From NCBI GenBank assembly GCA_033980235.1, contig CM067066.1, positions 34,201,180 through 34,265,179 on the forward strand: a stretch of 64,000 bases of DNA, written 5' to 3'. Position numbers and translations under genes: made by a program. The notes under the pieces are model-generated. The model was not told where the DNA came from and did no database searches. It saw only the letters and a program-made list of their open reading frames with translations. Shown here in pieces: positions 38,874 through 44,266 of the stretch. This stretch comes from Diadema setosum (Eukaryota; Echinodermata; Echinoidea; Diadematoida; Diadematidae). Every line of letters starts with the position of its first letter. Positions within the stretch are counted from its first letter, which is position 1.

Positions 38874-41869
38874 AATGTCATTTGTAATATCGTGATTATC
38901 ATGACATCAATTTTTATTGCATACACTCTCTTTCAACCTCCTGTTGAAGGGGTAATTGTTTCTCTTTTTCGATTCATTAACAATATTGTAAAGGAAGCAC
39001 TTGTATACCTTTGAACAAATTTACTGTACATGTATATGCAATATATTTAGTGAGTCTAAATTTTTGCGAATGAAGAACATGAATGAACAATTTCGCGAGT
39101 GGTTGAATTTCGCGATTGTGGAGTACTGTGCTGCATGGAAGAATGTATAGATCTGCGTCACATTCATATCAGGATCAAAGTCATTATTTATGTGTGTCTT
39201 TAATTTCACGAGTAGCACCTGATTCGCGAAATCAGCGAAAATAAAAAACTTGTGAAATATTCGGCATATACATGGGACCAGCAGCTTTAGGTCCCCTTGG
39301 AGTTGCTAGGCAGTCAGGGTAAAGTCCCTTGCATGAGGGTACATTTACATCTGCCAGAGGACTCCTAAATGAGAGATCTCACAATCAAAAGTTAGTGGTC
39401 TGATCCACTTAACCCAAAGTTATATGCTAAAATGCATGGGATACTGTAACGTCAGACATTTTCGCGTGCATGTAAGTTTTGCAAATTTCAAGAGGAGCCA
39501 AGATTTGCAGAATTGAGATGCATGTGAAAGTTCTCGTCTACACTTTATGCATCGAATGCAGGTGCCAATTTGTGAAAATTTCATGCCCGCAAATATTTCT
39601 GGTTTTACACTAAATATGATTATGTAATATGAGAGGTATGTTACATCAAAGGTGAAAGCATCCGATATCATCCTATACTGTAGGCACATGGAACAGTTGT
39701 CTCTTTCTCTCCCTTACACACACAAACACACGCACACACACACATGCACACACAAACACACATACACATGCTGTTTTGATGTGATATATTCCCTGCTCAC
39801 ATTGATATGTGCTTTAAACTCGTTGCCTTCACACAGTGATCCACGTTGACGCCGAGAACCATGCGACGCGGAGGGCGTACCTGGCTGACTTCCTGAGACC
39901 AGAGCACGCCGAGCAGGGAAGGTGAGTTTGGGTCACCAGACTCTCACATACAAGGGACCCCCATTATTGAACTGATATGTCAAGTGAAGATTCAAGGGCA
40001 ATTACCCCCTGGATAATTACCCCAGACCTTTCCCCCGACTCTAACCCTAATCCTAATCCAGAACCTATTCCTAATGCAAACCCAAACCTATAAACCCATA
40101 AACCTAACCCTAATCCTAATATATACTCTAACCTTGTCACTAACCAGGATGTGGAATAGGATCCCTCCTCTTCTGAAAAAATCTCCAGCGCTGGATCACT
40201 TCAAATTGAATTTGAGGACCTACTTGTTTTGAAATCCGCATGTATGAGCTGGAATTGTTCTGTTGCTGCCTGGTAATTTGTATATATTTTATCTCTTGTG
40301 GTGACCAGGGATGACATATCATAGCACTTTGTATCCAGTGGAAAAGGTGCTGTAAAAATATCAACTGTTATCATTATTATGTAGCTAATGATGGCAGAGA
40401 TCATGATGATGGTGATGATGATAATGATTTTGATGGCAATACTGACATTGATTTTGATGATATTGATATTGCAACAGTGAATTCTGAAGATAATGAAAAT
40501 GAGCTGATTGTGATAAGAATAGTAAAAGTAATCCATAGTGCCTTTAGTCAGGGCTCGACATGAACATTTTTTTTTTCTGGTGGCCCACTAAATTTGGGTA
40601 ATAGTCAACAGTAATAATGCTTATTTATGGCTTGGTTCTGACTAGGAGTAAATGAACAGAGTAAATATCATGAAATGCATGAAATGAAGAAATGAGCAGA
40701 ATGAAGGAATGAAGGAAACGGACAAAGAGAAAAACAAGAAGGAGGTGAATCAAGCCCTCTCATCCCGACAATTTCAGACTCCGACTGACCGTCGTCAGCG
40801 AGCCCCCAGAGGAGGAGCAGGAGGATGCAGAGTGTGTGGAGGTAGGCCACGCCTACGTAGACCTCCGGGCCATGCTGGAAGAGGGGCGCGACATGATCGA
40901 CGGTGAAGTTGATGGTGGGTTATACATCATTTGCAGTTTCTTGCTTCTCGTCTGTATTCTTTCACTGATATGACAATAAAACAGAAAAGAGTACATTGTT
41001 GTTGCTGGGGTGACAAGACCTCGTACCTACAAAATGTCAAGTGTTCAGGAGAGCCAAGAAACATGGCGGCCAAAACACTATAGCGAATAGGATAGTCTTT
41101 CCTTTGACAGGCCGTGATGTCTTCATTTTTGGGATTTTGACAGGACATCACTTAACCCATTATTTGACCATTAATCCACAAAAGTCATTTTCACCAAAAT
41201 TTCAGATACAAGGTCTTGTTACCCCAGCGACGTTGTATTTATTGCTATTCTGTTACTACCTGCACTTACAACAGCATCACATGTTCTTTTCTATGCAAAT
41301 GTTTCTGACAATTTTTTGACGTTGTAATGAATATTAAGGCATGTAAGTGTGTCTATTTTTCATCTTTTTCGTGAGTGGGAATGTACTGATTAGATTTGAC
41401 ACATACGTGTTCCCAACTCTTATGTGTTGTGACATCAAAGCAAAGTAAAAAAACAAAACAAAACAAAACAAAGGAAAAAAGTGATTATTATTCAAAACAA
41501 ATCTTCTCGTGCAATAAGAATTCTTGTCCAATCTTACAGATTGTTTTGATTATTCTGCCTGTCCACCCACGGGCAAAACATTCCAAACCACAGTACGATC
41601 TAAACTTTGCTTGGTATGCGTGAATGGGCCTTTATACGTCCTGAGAAAATTGCTCCACCAGAACCTGTCTTGTACTATAAGATACATTTCCACCCACCCC
41701 TTACTTGACAGTGTACAGTGCCATGGATGGGACGACCGTGATCGCCGTGATGGGAGTGACGGTGGAGTGTGTTGCCGCCCTCACGGCCATTCAGAGGGAG
41801 ATGCAGATGTTGGAAGAGGAGGAGGAGGAGGAGGATGATGGCGACATTGACACTGATGAAGAATTATGA
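3007..41869 (+). CDS. RPGRIP1L: RPGRIP1L-like ciliary transition-zone scaffold (29 exons, 5' end outside window)
   Basis: The spliced exons give 1273 residues plus stop and start in mid-codon, so the first part of the protein (in the human family about 170-200 residues) is left of the window. Domains in window numbering: coiled coil about 15-400 (heptad-rich, Glu/Lys/Gln), first C2 about 425-575, second C2 about 610-750, disordered Pro-rich then acidic linker about 750-1080, C-terminal RPGR-interacting C2-like domain about 1081-1260, acidic tail. Known family role: scaffold of the ciliary transition zone, binding NPHP4 and RPGR; human RPGRIP1L is also NPHP8/MKS5, and RPGRIP1 is its vertebrate paralogue. 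Diagnostic stretches include [18 protein letters not shown] and [10 protein letters not shown]. All 28 junctions are GT-AG and phase-consistent. Neighbour: CEP76, convergent. An invertebrate single-copy gene would be co-orthologous to RPGRIP1 and RPGRIP1L. Confidence 0.95.
3804..3876 (+). CDS. RPGRIP1L: RPGRIP1L exon b, coiled coil
   Basis: One base completes Leu, then [20 protein letters not shown]... ending EQ at phase 0. Acceptor TTCATAG, donor GTGAGA. Heptad-like pattern. Confidence 0.9.
5572..5642 (+). CDS. RPGRIP1L: RPGRIP1L exon c, coiled coil
   Basis: Phase 0 start, [20 protein letters not shown]..., ending in AG of an Arg codon. Acceptor TTGCAG, donor GTCAGA. Aligns without gap between the neighbouring exons to the human coiled coil. 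Confidence 0.9.
6575..6922 (-). repeat. TTAA-end repeat family F, copy 1
   Basis: Similar in reverse orientation to 43079-43440 and 49945-50275. Shared blocks include AAACATCCTACCATATAAAA, a central palindrome around ATAAACCATAACTGTAGACA, and CCCTAACTCACATTTTAGAA. One end abuts TTAA at 6923-6926. No coding capacity. Confidence 0.7.
8363..8374 (+). other. RPGRIP1L: Candidate 12-nt micro-exon
   Basis: ACACACCGCCAA is bounded by a pyrimidine-rich acceptor ending CTTCAG and a strong donor GTAAGTATG. Twelve bases keep the frame and would turn the QR|SN junction into Q-R-H-T-A-K-S. It is not needed for the human alignment, so it is either optional or chance. Confidence 0.3.
10433..11330 (+). mobile_element. 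Helitron-like non-autonomous element
   Basis: The 3' end shows a short hairpin (GTCGCT/AGCGAC) followed by ATTTCTAG and then a flanking T. The 5' end starts TCTCTTTATACCCCCGCC after a flanking A. A TC start, a hairpin near the 3' end, a CTRR end and A^T insertion are Helitron hallmarks. An imperfect CGGT/GGGC microsatellite (10483-10560) follows the 5' end. Internally, a unit of roughly 150-180 bp containing GTTGCCATGGTAACGGCAT is repeated about four times. No coding capacity. Confidence 0.6.
11839..11944 (+). CDS. RPGRIP1L: RPGRIP1L exon d, coiled coil
   Basis: One base completes Arg, then [20 protein letters not shown]... ending LQE at phase 0. Acceptor GTCCCAG, donor GTGAGC. NVDMIKL is nearly identical to the human NVEMIKL. 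Confidence 0.95.
12087..12798. mobile_element. Foldback element D with TTAA flanks
   Basis: TTAA at 12087-12090 and 12795-12798 bound a 704-bp insert. Its ends are inverted (AGGTGAAGTCCAC left; right end reads AGAAGAAATCCAC on the opposite strand). Inside, GACCAGTCCTTATGAATATT near 12327 recurs inverted near 12615-12635. Non-coding. Confidence 0.7.
13132..13278 (+). CDS. RPGRIP1L: RPGRIP1L exon e, coiled coil
   Basis: 147 bases, phase 0 to 0. Reads [20 protein letters not shown]... to NIAE, matching the human LRISHDALMANGDELN region. Acceptor CATACAG, donor GTGAGT. Confidence 0.95.
13654..13727 (+). CDS. RPGRIP1L: RPGRIP1L exon f, coiled coil
   Basis: [20 protein letters not shown]... ends in AG of a Ser codon. 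Acceptor AAACAG, donor GTAAGT. Matches human LQDRINDLEKERELLKE. Confidence 0.95.
14174..14313 (+). CDS. RPGRIP1L: RPGRIP1L exon g, coiled coil
   Basis: Starts by completing Ser, then [20 protein letters not shown]..., ending in G of a Glu codon. [16 protein letters not shown] is close to human LKVQIAQLETALKSDL. Acceptor CCTCAG, donor GTAACT. Confidence 0.97.
14803..14960 (+). CDS. RPGRIP1L: RPGRIP1L exon h, coiled coil
   Basis: [20 protein letters not shown]... to VLVK, phase 0 at the end. Third-position GC is high compared with the introns, which marks it as real coding sequence. Acceptor CGCCCAG, donor GTAGAC. Confidence 0.96.
14961..15840 (+). other. RPGRIP1L: Intron, 880 bp, no recognised element
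   Basis: AT-rich spacer. No exon or clear repeat family member recognised. It ends in a good acceptor TTTGTTACAG. Confidence 0.6.
15841..15907 (+). CDS. RPGRIP1L: RPGRIP1L exon i, coiled coil
   Basis: [20 protein letters not shown]... ends in G of an Asp codon. Matches human QKNGDLSFLVKVDSEIN. Acceptor GTTACAG, donor GTGAGT. Confidence 0.93.
15945..16330. repeat. Partial foldback repeat, possibly related to element C
   Basis: The palindromic core around 16180-16230 (TTCTGCCTTCGGAAGAAGG, AAGTGCTCTTTCATTATG) and the flank AACCCCAAATGTACATGAGG resemble parts of 33978-34348 and 52551-53095. The boundaries are not clear. Confidence 0.45.
16443..16509 (+). repeat. Imperfect ATC/CAT trinucleotide microsatellite
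   Basis: An ATC-rich trinucleotide run directly upstream of the exon j acceptor (exon begins 16535). It gives short spurious open frames on both strands. Confidence 0.85.
16535..16755 (+). CDS. RPGRIP1L: RPGRIP1L exon j, end of main coiled coil
   Basis: Completes Asp, then [20 protein letters not shown]... to [28 protein letters not shown] is almost the same as human [18 protein letters not shown]. Acceptor CCCCAG, donor GTTAGT. Confidence 0.98.
17463..17531 (+). CDS. RPGRIP1L: RPGRIP1L exon k
   Basis: [20 protein letters not shown]..., phase 0 to 0. Matches human [18 protein letters not shown]. Acceptor CACCCCAG, donor GTAAGT. Confidence 0.97.
18361..18441 (+). CDS. RPGRIP1L: RPGRIP1L exon l, entry to first C2
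   Basis: [20 protein letters not shown]... to HIER, phase 0 to 0. [13 protein letters not shown] parallels human LERGENLFEIHIN, the first strand of the N-terminal C2. Acceptor TTTGTAG, donor GTAAGC. Confidence 0.97.
19148..19263 (+). CDS. RPGRIP1L: RPGRIP1L exon m, first C2
   Basis: [20 protein letters not shown]..., then [15 protein letters not shown] and two bases of Lys. Corresponds to human FYDFELQTTPVVRG. Acceptor TTTCAG, donor GTGAGT. Confidence 0.97.
19636..19835 (+). CDS. RPGRIP1L: RPGRIP1L exon n, first C2
   Basis: [20 protein letters not shown]..., then [20 protein letters not shown] and TAQLV, ending in G of a Gly codon. The match to human FTSQYLVHVNDLFL and [20 protein letters not shown] is strong. 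Acceptor TCTGCAG, donor GTAAGT. Confidence 0.98.
20453..20547 (+). CDS. RPGRIP1L: RPGRIP1L exon o, end of first C2
   Basis: Completes Gly, then [20 protein letters not shown]..., ending ALRLFR at phase 0. VPMDQA is invariant in the family. Acceptor ATCGCAG, donor GTAAGG. Confidence 0.97.
20548..21467 (+). other. RPGRIP1L: Intron, 920 bp
   Basis: AT-rich spacer with a short C-run near 21026. No further feature recognised. Confidence 0.6.
21468..21639 (+). CDS. RPGRIP1L: RPGRIP1L exon p, linker and start of second C2
   Basis: [20 protein letters not shown]..., then [18 protein letters not shown] and G of Gly. [12 protein letters not shown] matches human ERAKALGYITSN, and [11 protein letters not shown] is the first strand of the second C2. 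Acceptor GCCATAG, donor GTAGGA. Confidence 0.97.
21640..22610 (+). other. RPGRIP1L: Intron, 971 bp, nothing recognised
   Basis: AT-rich. The acceptor polypyrimidine tract is long (22578-22610). No repeat family member identified. Confidence 0.6.
22611..22765 (+). CDS. RPGRIP1L: RPGRIP1L exon q, second C2
   Basis: [20 protein letters not shown]..., then DLDRYLRTE at phase 0. Human: [20 protein letters not shown]. This C2 contacts NPHP4 in the vertebrate protein. Donor GTGAGA. Confidence 0.98.
23153..23278 (+). CDS. RPGRIP1L: RPGRIP1L exon r, second C2
   Basis: [20 protein letters not shown]... to GTFELKQ, phase 0 to 0. Acidic loop FDDTDPEE matches human FDDSDTQE. Acceptor CTTTCAG, donor GTAAGA. 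Confidence 0.98.
23828..23917 (+). CDS. RPGRIP1L: RPGRIP1L exon s, end of second C2
   Basis: [20 protein letters not shown]..., phase 0 to 0. Parallels human AGTIHVILKWKFAYLPP, the last strand of the C2. Acceptor CCACCAG, donor GTAACA. Confidence 0.96.
24486..24696 (+). CDS. RPGRIP1L: RPGRIP1L exon t, Pro-rich linker
   Basis: Phase 0 start [20 protein letters not shown]..., then [11 protein letters not shown] and ends LKPL plus G. Disordered proline-rich segment, weakly conserved; it is supported by splice sites, phase and GC content. Acceptor TTTCAG, donor GTAAGT. Confidence 0.85.
24833..25321 (-). mobile_element. Helitron-like non-autonomous element
   Basis: On the - strand the 3' end is a GCGCTCTCAGAGTGC hairpin, then TTTTCTAG followed by a flanking T. 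The 5' end is TCTATTTTCACCTCCACC after a flanking A. A CAGA/CAAA microsatellite (25246-25271) lies near the 5' end. Same design as 10433-11330 and 54205-55482, with different internal sequence. Confidence 0.55.
25550..25638 (+). CDS. RPGRIP1L: RPGRIP1L exon u, linker
   Basis: Completes Ala, then [20 protein letters not shown]... to QVQE at phase 0. Basic/serine patch in the disordered linker. Acceptor CTGCAG; donor GTGGGT is slightly weak. Confidence 0.8.
25639..27619 (+). other. RPGRIP1L: Intron, 2.0 kb
   Basis: Contains a TGTCATGTGAT-rich patch (25690-25790) and a G homopolymer (about 26728-26748). Nothing else recognised. Confidence 0.6.
27620..27727 (+). CDS. RPGRIP1L: RPGRIP1L exon v, linker
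   Basis: [20 protein letters not shown]... to TFAPQ, phase 0 to 0. Disordered; called from splice sites (CTTAG / GTAGCC), frame and composition rather than conservation. Confidence 0.7.
28571..29355. mobile_element. piggyBac-like non-autonomous element, copy 2 (TTAA flanks included)
   Basis: A 777-bp insert (28575-29351) lies between TTAA at 28571-28574 and 29352-29355. The ends are CCCTAAAAAGACTGGG and its inverse. G/C-run hairpins lie inside both ends (28614-28641 and 29306-29338). It is nearly identical to copy 3 at 48313-49078 and sits in the 3-kb intron before exon w. Non-coding. Confidence 0.88.
29356..30720 (+). other. RPGRIP1L: Remainder of the 3-kb intron, nothing recognised
   Basis: AT-rich sequence with poly-T runs at 29973-29989 and 30592-30605; no conserved exon or repeat recognised. 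Confidence 0.6.
30721..31068 (+). CDS. RPGRIP1L: RPGRIP1L exon w, acidic linker (largest exon)
   Basis: 116 codons, phase 0 to 0. Begins [20 protein letters not shown], passes [17 protein letters not shown], and ends in a Glu/Asp-rich run. GC-rich compared with the flanking introns. The family has an acidic linker here. Acceptor TTTGTAG, donor GTGCGT. Confidence 0.88.
31356..31425 (+). CDS. RPGRIP1L: RPGRIP1L exon x, linker
   Basis: [20 protein letters not shown]..., ending in T of a Phe codon. Acceptor CTCGCAG, donor GTAAGT. Confidence 0.85.
31954..32120 (+). CDS. RPGRIP1L: RPGRIP1L exon y, acidic linker
   Basis: Completes Phe, then [20 protein letters not shown]... to SAMA at phase 0. Acidic, disordered. 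Acceptor CCAACAG, donor GTAAGT. Confidence 0.88.
32121..33266 (+). other. RPGRIP1L: Intron, 1.1 kb, with poly-A and poly-C tracts
   Basis: Poly-A at about 32902-32928. The 3' splice site tract is a run of 19 C residues (33242-33260) directly before AACCAG. Otherwise unremarkable. Confidence 0.7.
33267..33465 (+). CDS. RPGRIP1L: RPGRIP1L exon z, C-terminal RPGR-interacting C2-like domain
   Basis: [20 protein letters not shown]..., then [24 protein letters not shown] and SYNFHK plus G of Val. Human counterparts are LTLNPEAEVM, VYVEYKFYDLP and ETPVSLRKPRAG. This domain binds RPGR in the vertebrate paralogue. Confidence 0.97.
33513..33767. mobile_element. Nested-palindrome foldback element
   Basis: Outer inverted ends TTGGCCCGAATTCA / TGGCCCTAATTCA (right end read on the opposite strand). 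Each arm carries its own perfect palindrome, TCTTTGTCCATGGTTT plus its inverse, at about 33541-33572 and again at 33709-33740. The whole 255-bp unit folds back on itself around 33640. Non-coding. Confidence 0.8.
33978..34348. mobile_element. Foldback element C, copy 2
   Basis: Inverted arms: AGGAAACCAAAACCCCC at the left, GGGCTTTGGTTTCTTTTAA at the right, with ATGCCATCATTGCTGGATAA inverted at GTCATCCAGCAATGACGGCA. Related to 52551-53095, including TTTTACTGATGCGGTTCTAC versus TTTTGCTGACGTGTTCTAC. Non-coding. Confidence 0.65.
34926..35394. mobile_element. Foldback element E with TTAA flanks
   Basis: TTAA at 34926-34929 and 35391-35394 bound 461 bp. Left end AGGAGACCTCCGGATGATTT; right end, opposite strand, AAGGGGCATTCCGGACGATT. 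The terminal 30 bases are imperfect inverted repeats. Non-coding. Confidence 0.7.
35590..36030 (+). repeat. Dispersed repeat, GAGCTATTGC type
   Basis: TTAGCCCACTTGAGCCAACT followed by TTGAGCTATTGC resembles the shorter copy at 13395-13435 (AGCTCACCTGAACTGC...GAGCTATTGCGATC). Class unknown. Confidence 0.4.
36137..36237 (+). repeat. Telomere-like degenerate TTAGGG array, copy 1
   Basis: About 90 bases of TTAGGG variants, ending GGGTCTGGGGTAATTGCC. The same ending occurs at 43686-43705 and, inverted, at 39996-40030. The left boundary is unclear. Confidence 0.7.
36839..37221. mobile_element. Foldback element B, copy 1
   Basis: Begins AGGGATGGTACAGTATTGG after TTAA (36835-36838). It folds around GTGGGTCCCACACTTTATT near 37035, and the right arm mirrors the left (AACCGATTTTCATCAAATAA against TTATTTGATGAAAATCGG). 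Other copies: 38455-38672 (half) and 46650-46935. Confidence 0.7.
37826..38420 (+). repeat. Tandem repeat, unit about 219 bp, nearly three copies
   Basis: TTTTGCCTGTAAGGTATACA-type starts recur near 37828, 38045 and 38268. Internal landmarks such as TTTAGCTCTAATGCCTACTC and CTTTCCACCTCCT recur at the same offsets. A related half-unit lies at 36797-36838 beside foldback element B. Confidence 0.7.
38455..38672. mobile_element. Foldback element B, copy 2 (left half)
   Basis: AGGGATGGCGTACAACTG..., TTTATTTGATGAAAATCGG and the central GTGTGTCTCACCTTTTACT are present; the right arm is missing, so the copy is truncated. Confidence 0.6.
38847..38874 (+). repeat. ATG trinucleotide microsatellite
   Basis: Nine perfect units of a GAT/ATG repeat within a longer GAT-rich patch. 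Confidence 0.9.
39425..39612. repeat. Palindromic repeat with TTTTCGCG motifs (family I), copy 1
   Basis: Starts TACTGTAACGTCAGACATTT and ends CAAATATTTCTGGTTTTACA. Relatives at 53270-53492 and 53675-53815 share the GTCTACACT core and the CGCGAA/TTCGCG motifs. Probably a small non-autonomous element. Confidence 0.5.
39837..39921 (+). CDS. RPGRIP1L: RPGRIP1L exon aa, C-terminal domain
   Basis: Completes Val, then [20 protein letters not shown]..., ending AG of Arg. Human VIDLDPQEQQGRRQFLFDML. Acceptor CACACAG, donor GTGAGT. Confidence 0.95.
39996..40145 (-). repeat. Telomere-like degenerate array, copy 2
   Basis: GGGCAATTACCCCCTGG at the left, then a run of CCCTAA/TCCTAA variants to about 40145. 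In reverse orientation it lines up with the right part of 43505-43721. Confidence 0.7.
40143..40385 (+). mobile_element. L2/CR1-like retrotransposon 3' tail
   Basis: The + frame reads [20 protein letters not shown]... to a stop (about 40232). This is the C terminus typical of L2/CR1 ORF2. It is followed by AGGTGCTGTAAAAATATCAA and an ATT-rich end, typical of the 3' UTR and tail of these elements. Strongly 5'-truncated. Confidence 0.75.
40778..40914 (+). CDS. RPGRIP1L: RPGRIP1L exon bb, C-terminal domain
   Basis: Completes Arg, then [20 protein letters not shown]..., [21 protein letters not shown] and G. Human [26 protein letters not shown]. Acceptor TTTCAG, donor GTGGGT. Confidence 0.96.
41712..41869 (+). 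CDS. RPGRIP1L: RPGRIP1L last coding exon
   Basis: Completes Val, then [20 protein letters not shown]..., AIQREMQ, then a run of Glu/Asp and stop TGA at 41867-41869. The acidic tail after the conserved C-terminal helix comes from a GAG/GAT-rich stretch and appears longer than in the human protein. A CA microsatellite starts seven bases after the stop. Acceptor TTGACAG. Confidence 0.95.
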
Positions 41870-41875
41870 TATGGA

Positions 41876-41895
41876 CACACACACACACACACACA
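41876..41895 (+). repeat. CA dinucleotide microsatellite in the 3' UTR
   Basis: Ten CA-type units directly downstream of the RPGRIP1L stop codon. Confidence 0.9.
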
Positions 41896-42705
41896 ATGTG
41901 CTGGCTTCTGATGTGGAATACCTGTATATTGTGTTAACTGCGGAATGTCATAATCTACACTGGCAAGACTAATACATTGCAAGTAGTTGACAGCCTTAAC
42001 AAATAAGCTGAGGTGCAAGCATAGACTCAAAGTCTCATTGGTGGTATCAGAGATTATCTGGCATAAATATCAGTGAATCAAATGTTTTTCATTCATTGTC
42101 ATCCTAGACGGGTAAATTTTGACTGGTAGGATCAAAATGTTGGTTGGAAAACATATGAAGTGCTCATAACCTAAAAGAAATTGCAATGAGGAGAAATTCA
42201 AAGGATGAGCATGTTGTTTGCTATCATTGACAGAAAGGATCACCTTTGTTCCTGCAAGCAAAGAAACTGCCATGTTTAGACAAAACTTCAATGGAAAGTG
42301 AGAAAGTTTGCTCAAGAAGTTACAGACTGTAATTTACATACACAAATACTAGGGAATCCTTACAATGAGGTTGGCTACAACCGAAGTCCTCTTTTAGCAA
42401 GGCACATTGTCAGGTCACAACTAAATGTTTTTGTGTTCACCTATTGGAATTTGAAGTTTAACATTATTGCGAGAGAAATTTTGCCCCCCCCCCCCCAAAA
42501 AAAAAAAAAGACCACACCAACAAACAAAGAAAAAACAAACAAACAAACAGAATATTTGCAGATGTAATGAAAATTTCTATGTGAAATCAAACCAGCCGAA
42601 ATGAAGCACACTGTTAAACCAGCAAACTATGTTGAATAGCCACTTCCTATACTTGCCAGCATTATCACCGAGTGTTTGTGGTACATGTGCTGTTCACATG
42701 ACATT

Positions 42706-42711
42706 ATTAAA
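42706..42711 (+). terminator. RPGRIP1L: Candidate polyadenylation signal ATTAAA
   Basis: ATTAAA followed by a GT/T-rich stretch (GTTTGTTTTTATTTATAT), about 840 bases after the stop. No AATAAA was seen closer. Weak evidence. Confidence 0.3.
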
Positions 42712-43078
42712 AGTTTGTTTTTATTTATATAGAATTCATGCCTTTGGAATACCTTGGCCAAAAACATTATTTTTTTTTTCAAAGATGATGTACGTGTAAA
42801 CAATGTGTGGATTTATTAACATACTCAACGAAAGGTAGGTCCTGTCTGAACATGATTACTGTGAAATTAAAAAATTTGACAAGCACAGAGAATAATGTAT
42901 TTGGTTTCGCGAAAATACTCATAGCACTTTCTTTTTTGTGTTTTCAATTTTCCTGTTCATTGATAATGTGTTGTACTATGTGAGTAACCCCATTATACCA
43001 CAACATGTTCATACAGTGTACATTTATGGATGTGGTCCAAAGCTATATGTATACGAGAGTCTGGATACAACAAGTTAA

Positions 43079-43440
43079 AGGCATAATTTACCATTTGCAG
43101 AAGAAACAAAAACCCAGCATTAGTGCTTTAAAATAGTTCAAAAATGTGAGTTAGGGATAGAAACAACCACTGTAAAAATTTGAATCCGCTTAATCGATGT
43201 TAAGTATTGTTAAATACACCAAATGTGAACAATAGATATAATAGGAATGCTCTCAGACTGAACCGTCTACAGTTAAGGTTTATTGAGAAAAATGCTGATA
43301 TCTCCTTATACTTTAGGCTTTATTGTGAAAATTTTATATGGTAGGATGTTTTGTGATACAACAGACCTACACATATGCATCAAATGTGATATCGTTAACA
43401 TTTTTGAAATCACTGCTCCCAAAGGTAAATTGGACCTTTA
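43079..43440 (+). repeat. TTAA-end repeat family F, copy 2
   Basis: Follows TTAA at 43075-43078. Contains GAGTTAGGGATAGAAACAAC, ACAGTTAAGGTTTATTGAG and TAGGATGTTTTGTGATACAA, shared with 49945-50275 and, inverted, 6575-6922. Confidence 0.7.
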
Positions 43441-43504
43441 GATTAGCTGGACCTGTCAATCTTGTTACAGTTGGATTCCCCTATATCTTTCTTGGCGTAT
43501 ATCC

Positions 43505-43529
43505 GGGCAATTACCCCCACAGGGCAATT

Positions 43530-43563
<34 letters not shown>

Positions 43564-43721
43564 CTAAATACTGATTAGTGGTAAGGTTAGAGTTAAGATT
43601 AGGGTAGGGTTAGGTTTAGTGTTAGGATTTTGGGTTTGGGTTAGGATTAGGTTCAGGATTAGGATTAGGATTAGGGCTAAGGGAAGGGTCCGGGGTAATT
43701 GCCCAGGGGGTAGTTGCCCTA
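43505..43721 (+). repeat. Telomere-like array with inverted flanks, copy 3
   Basis: GGGCAATTACCCCC (twice), a long C-run (43531-43561), a core of TTAGGG/TTAGGA variants (43575-43685), then GGGGTAATTGCCCAGGGGGT and AGTTGCCCT. The flanks are inverted relative to one another. Confidence 0.75.
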
Positions 43722-44266
43722 GACCCCTTTCTTGGCTGTAAACGTTCTAGAAAATTATTCTCAGCTCTGACCCCCAAACCACTCTTGCAAGAAATTCCCC
43801 CACAACACACTTGCCTTTCTCCATCCCAATCCCTCCCCTCCCCACCCCTCCTTCTCCTCCTCCTTCTCCTACTTTTCCAAAGTGGCTGCTGTATTTTGTT
43901 TTGTTTTGTTTTGTTTTTTTGTCAGGGCAAACATGTAATTCATACAACCAGTCCATCACCCAGCTCAGGAATTTGTCTATGGAATTCTGTCATCCAAATT
44001 CTCTCGAGGAGTCAGCGGCTTTGCAGGATTTCACTTTTCTCATTAAAGTGATTGCTCCTGCATCCATTACATGCCATCTATCATGTATTTATTCAAAGAA
44101 GATAAGACAGAAACCCTTTTTCCCCCCATTTTTTGTTTGTGCTGCGTGTCTTTTCCATCGTCAAGATTAAGGCTGAATCCGCTATCGATTCGTTTCAATC
44201 AAGCTATGTCGTTGTTTTTTGCTCCCTTTGATGGAAACTAATCCATTGATATTTAATAATAAGAAT

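Noticed and set aside
38621..38895. 88-codon frame ending in a Met run
   Set aside because: Produced by the GAT/ATG microsatellite joined to foldback sequence.
36137..43721. True telomere or chromosome end
   Set aside because: The repeats are degenerate, short, internal and flanked by genes; they are interstitial.
43785..44170. Possible short membrane protein frame of 119 codons
   Set aside because: Pyrimidine-rich low-complexity DNA with no splice support or recognisable domain.
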